Program-made: the position numbers and the translations under genes | NCBI GenBank assembly: GCA_003454135.1 | Contig: DMKW01000240.1 | Span: forward strand, 1 to 5,717 | From: Microbacteriaceae bacterium | Lineage (GTDB): Bacteria; Actinomycetota; Actinomycetes; Actinomycetales; Microbacteriaceae | Length of the DNA: 5,717 nucleotides | Direction: 5' to 3' | Part shown: positions 5,632 through 5,717 of the stretch, piece after piece | Position numbering within the stretch: the stretch's first letter is position 1 | How the letters are laid out: each line of letters begins with the position of its first letter | Notes under the pieces: generated by a model | Told to the model about the DNA's origin: nothing | The model's database searches: none | Seen by the model: the letters and a program-made list of their open reading frames with translations, nothing else

Positions 5632-5637
5632 AGTGTA
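5632..5637 (-). promoter_or_regulatory. Candidate -10 box for a leaderless or short-leader mnmA transcript
   Basis: The minus strand reads TACACT (TAnnnT) followed by GGAAACC and the mnmA ATG, so a start site at the usual distance would fall on or beside the ATG. The GGA within the 7-nt gap is only a weak ribosome site. No convincing -35 is seen. Co-transcription with an upstream gene is an alternative. Confidence 0.3.
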
Positions 5638-5665
5638 GGCGCGGGTCTCGCGACTACGCCCCGGC

Positions 5666-5717
5666 CTAAAGCGTGACGACCACCCCGTCGATCGCGCTGC
5701 GGCGCGCGTGGAATAAT
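5666..5717 (-). CDS. Possible 3' end of an unidentified gene upstream of mnmA
   Basis: From the right edge, one minus-strand frame reads LFHARRSAIDGVVVTL and stops at TAG (5668-5666), 41 nt before the mnmA start. Fourteen of its 16 codons end in G or C, as expected for a coding frame here. Sixteen residues are too few to name a family; it does not look like the tail of a cysteine desulfurase, the neighbour I would have guessed. An alternative on the other strand is a GTG start at 5673 (VTTTPSIALRRAW and on), which has comparable codon use, so the direction is not settled. Confidence 0.3.
   Translation of the reverse strand, partial: LFHARRSAIDGVVVTL

Noticed and set aside
5673..5717. GTG start of a plus-strand gene diverging from mnmA
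   Set aside because: Only 15 codons are available, with no ribosome site and no recognisable sequence. It is kept as an alternative to the minus-strand fragment rather than called.

Overview
The window is about two-thirds G+C and reads as a housekeeping stretch of an actinobacterial chromosome. All convincing genes lie on the minus strand, so transcription runs from high to low coordinates. The lineage call, Actinomycetota and probably Microbacteriaceae, is inference. It rests on the G+C content, the CxxC-type MnmA, a LigA with a long lineage-type insertion, a DUF1023 alpha/beta hydrolase, and the order mnmA-ligA-gatCA. No mobile element, CRISPR array, rRNA or tRNA was seen.

Layout in transcription order. 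(1) 5717-5666: a possible 3' end of an unidentified gene, weakly supported. (2) 5624-4515: mnmA, the tRNA U34 2-thiouridylase, complete. (3) 4514-4388: a 127-bp intergenic region with a 19-bp-period repeat, a long inverted repeat and a tight hairpin, ending in a -10-like box just before ligA. (4) 4387-2129: ligA, NAD+-dependent DNA ligase, complete with all domains. (5) 2128-1923: a 206-bp intergenic region. (6) 1922-516: a DUF1023-type alpha/beta hydrolase of unknown substrate, with a non-ATG start. (7) 515-392: a 124-bp intergenic region with a weak promoter candidate. (8) 391-98: gatC. (9) 98 to the left edge: the start of gatA, overlapping the gatC stop as TAATG.

How the genes relate. MnmA thiolates U34 of tRNA-Gln, -Glu and -Lys. 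GatCAB converts Glu-tRNA(Gln) (and in some bacteria Asp-tRNA(Asn)) to the amidated form. Both therefore act on tRNA-Gln decoding. LigA seals nicks in replication and repair. The hydrolase has no evident tie to either and is the accessory-looking gene here.

No undescribed system is evident. The items most worth a second look are the Fe-S-type cysteine pattern of MnmA, the structured mnmA-ligA spacer, the insertion in the LigA helix-hairpin-helix domain, the altered nucleophile elbow of the hydrolase, and the apparently leaderless starts of ligA and mnmA.
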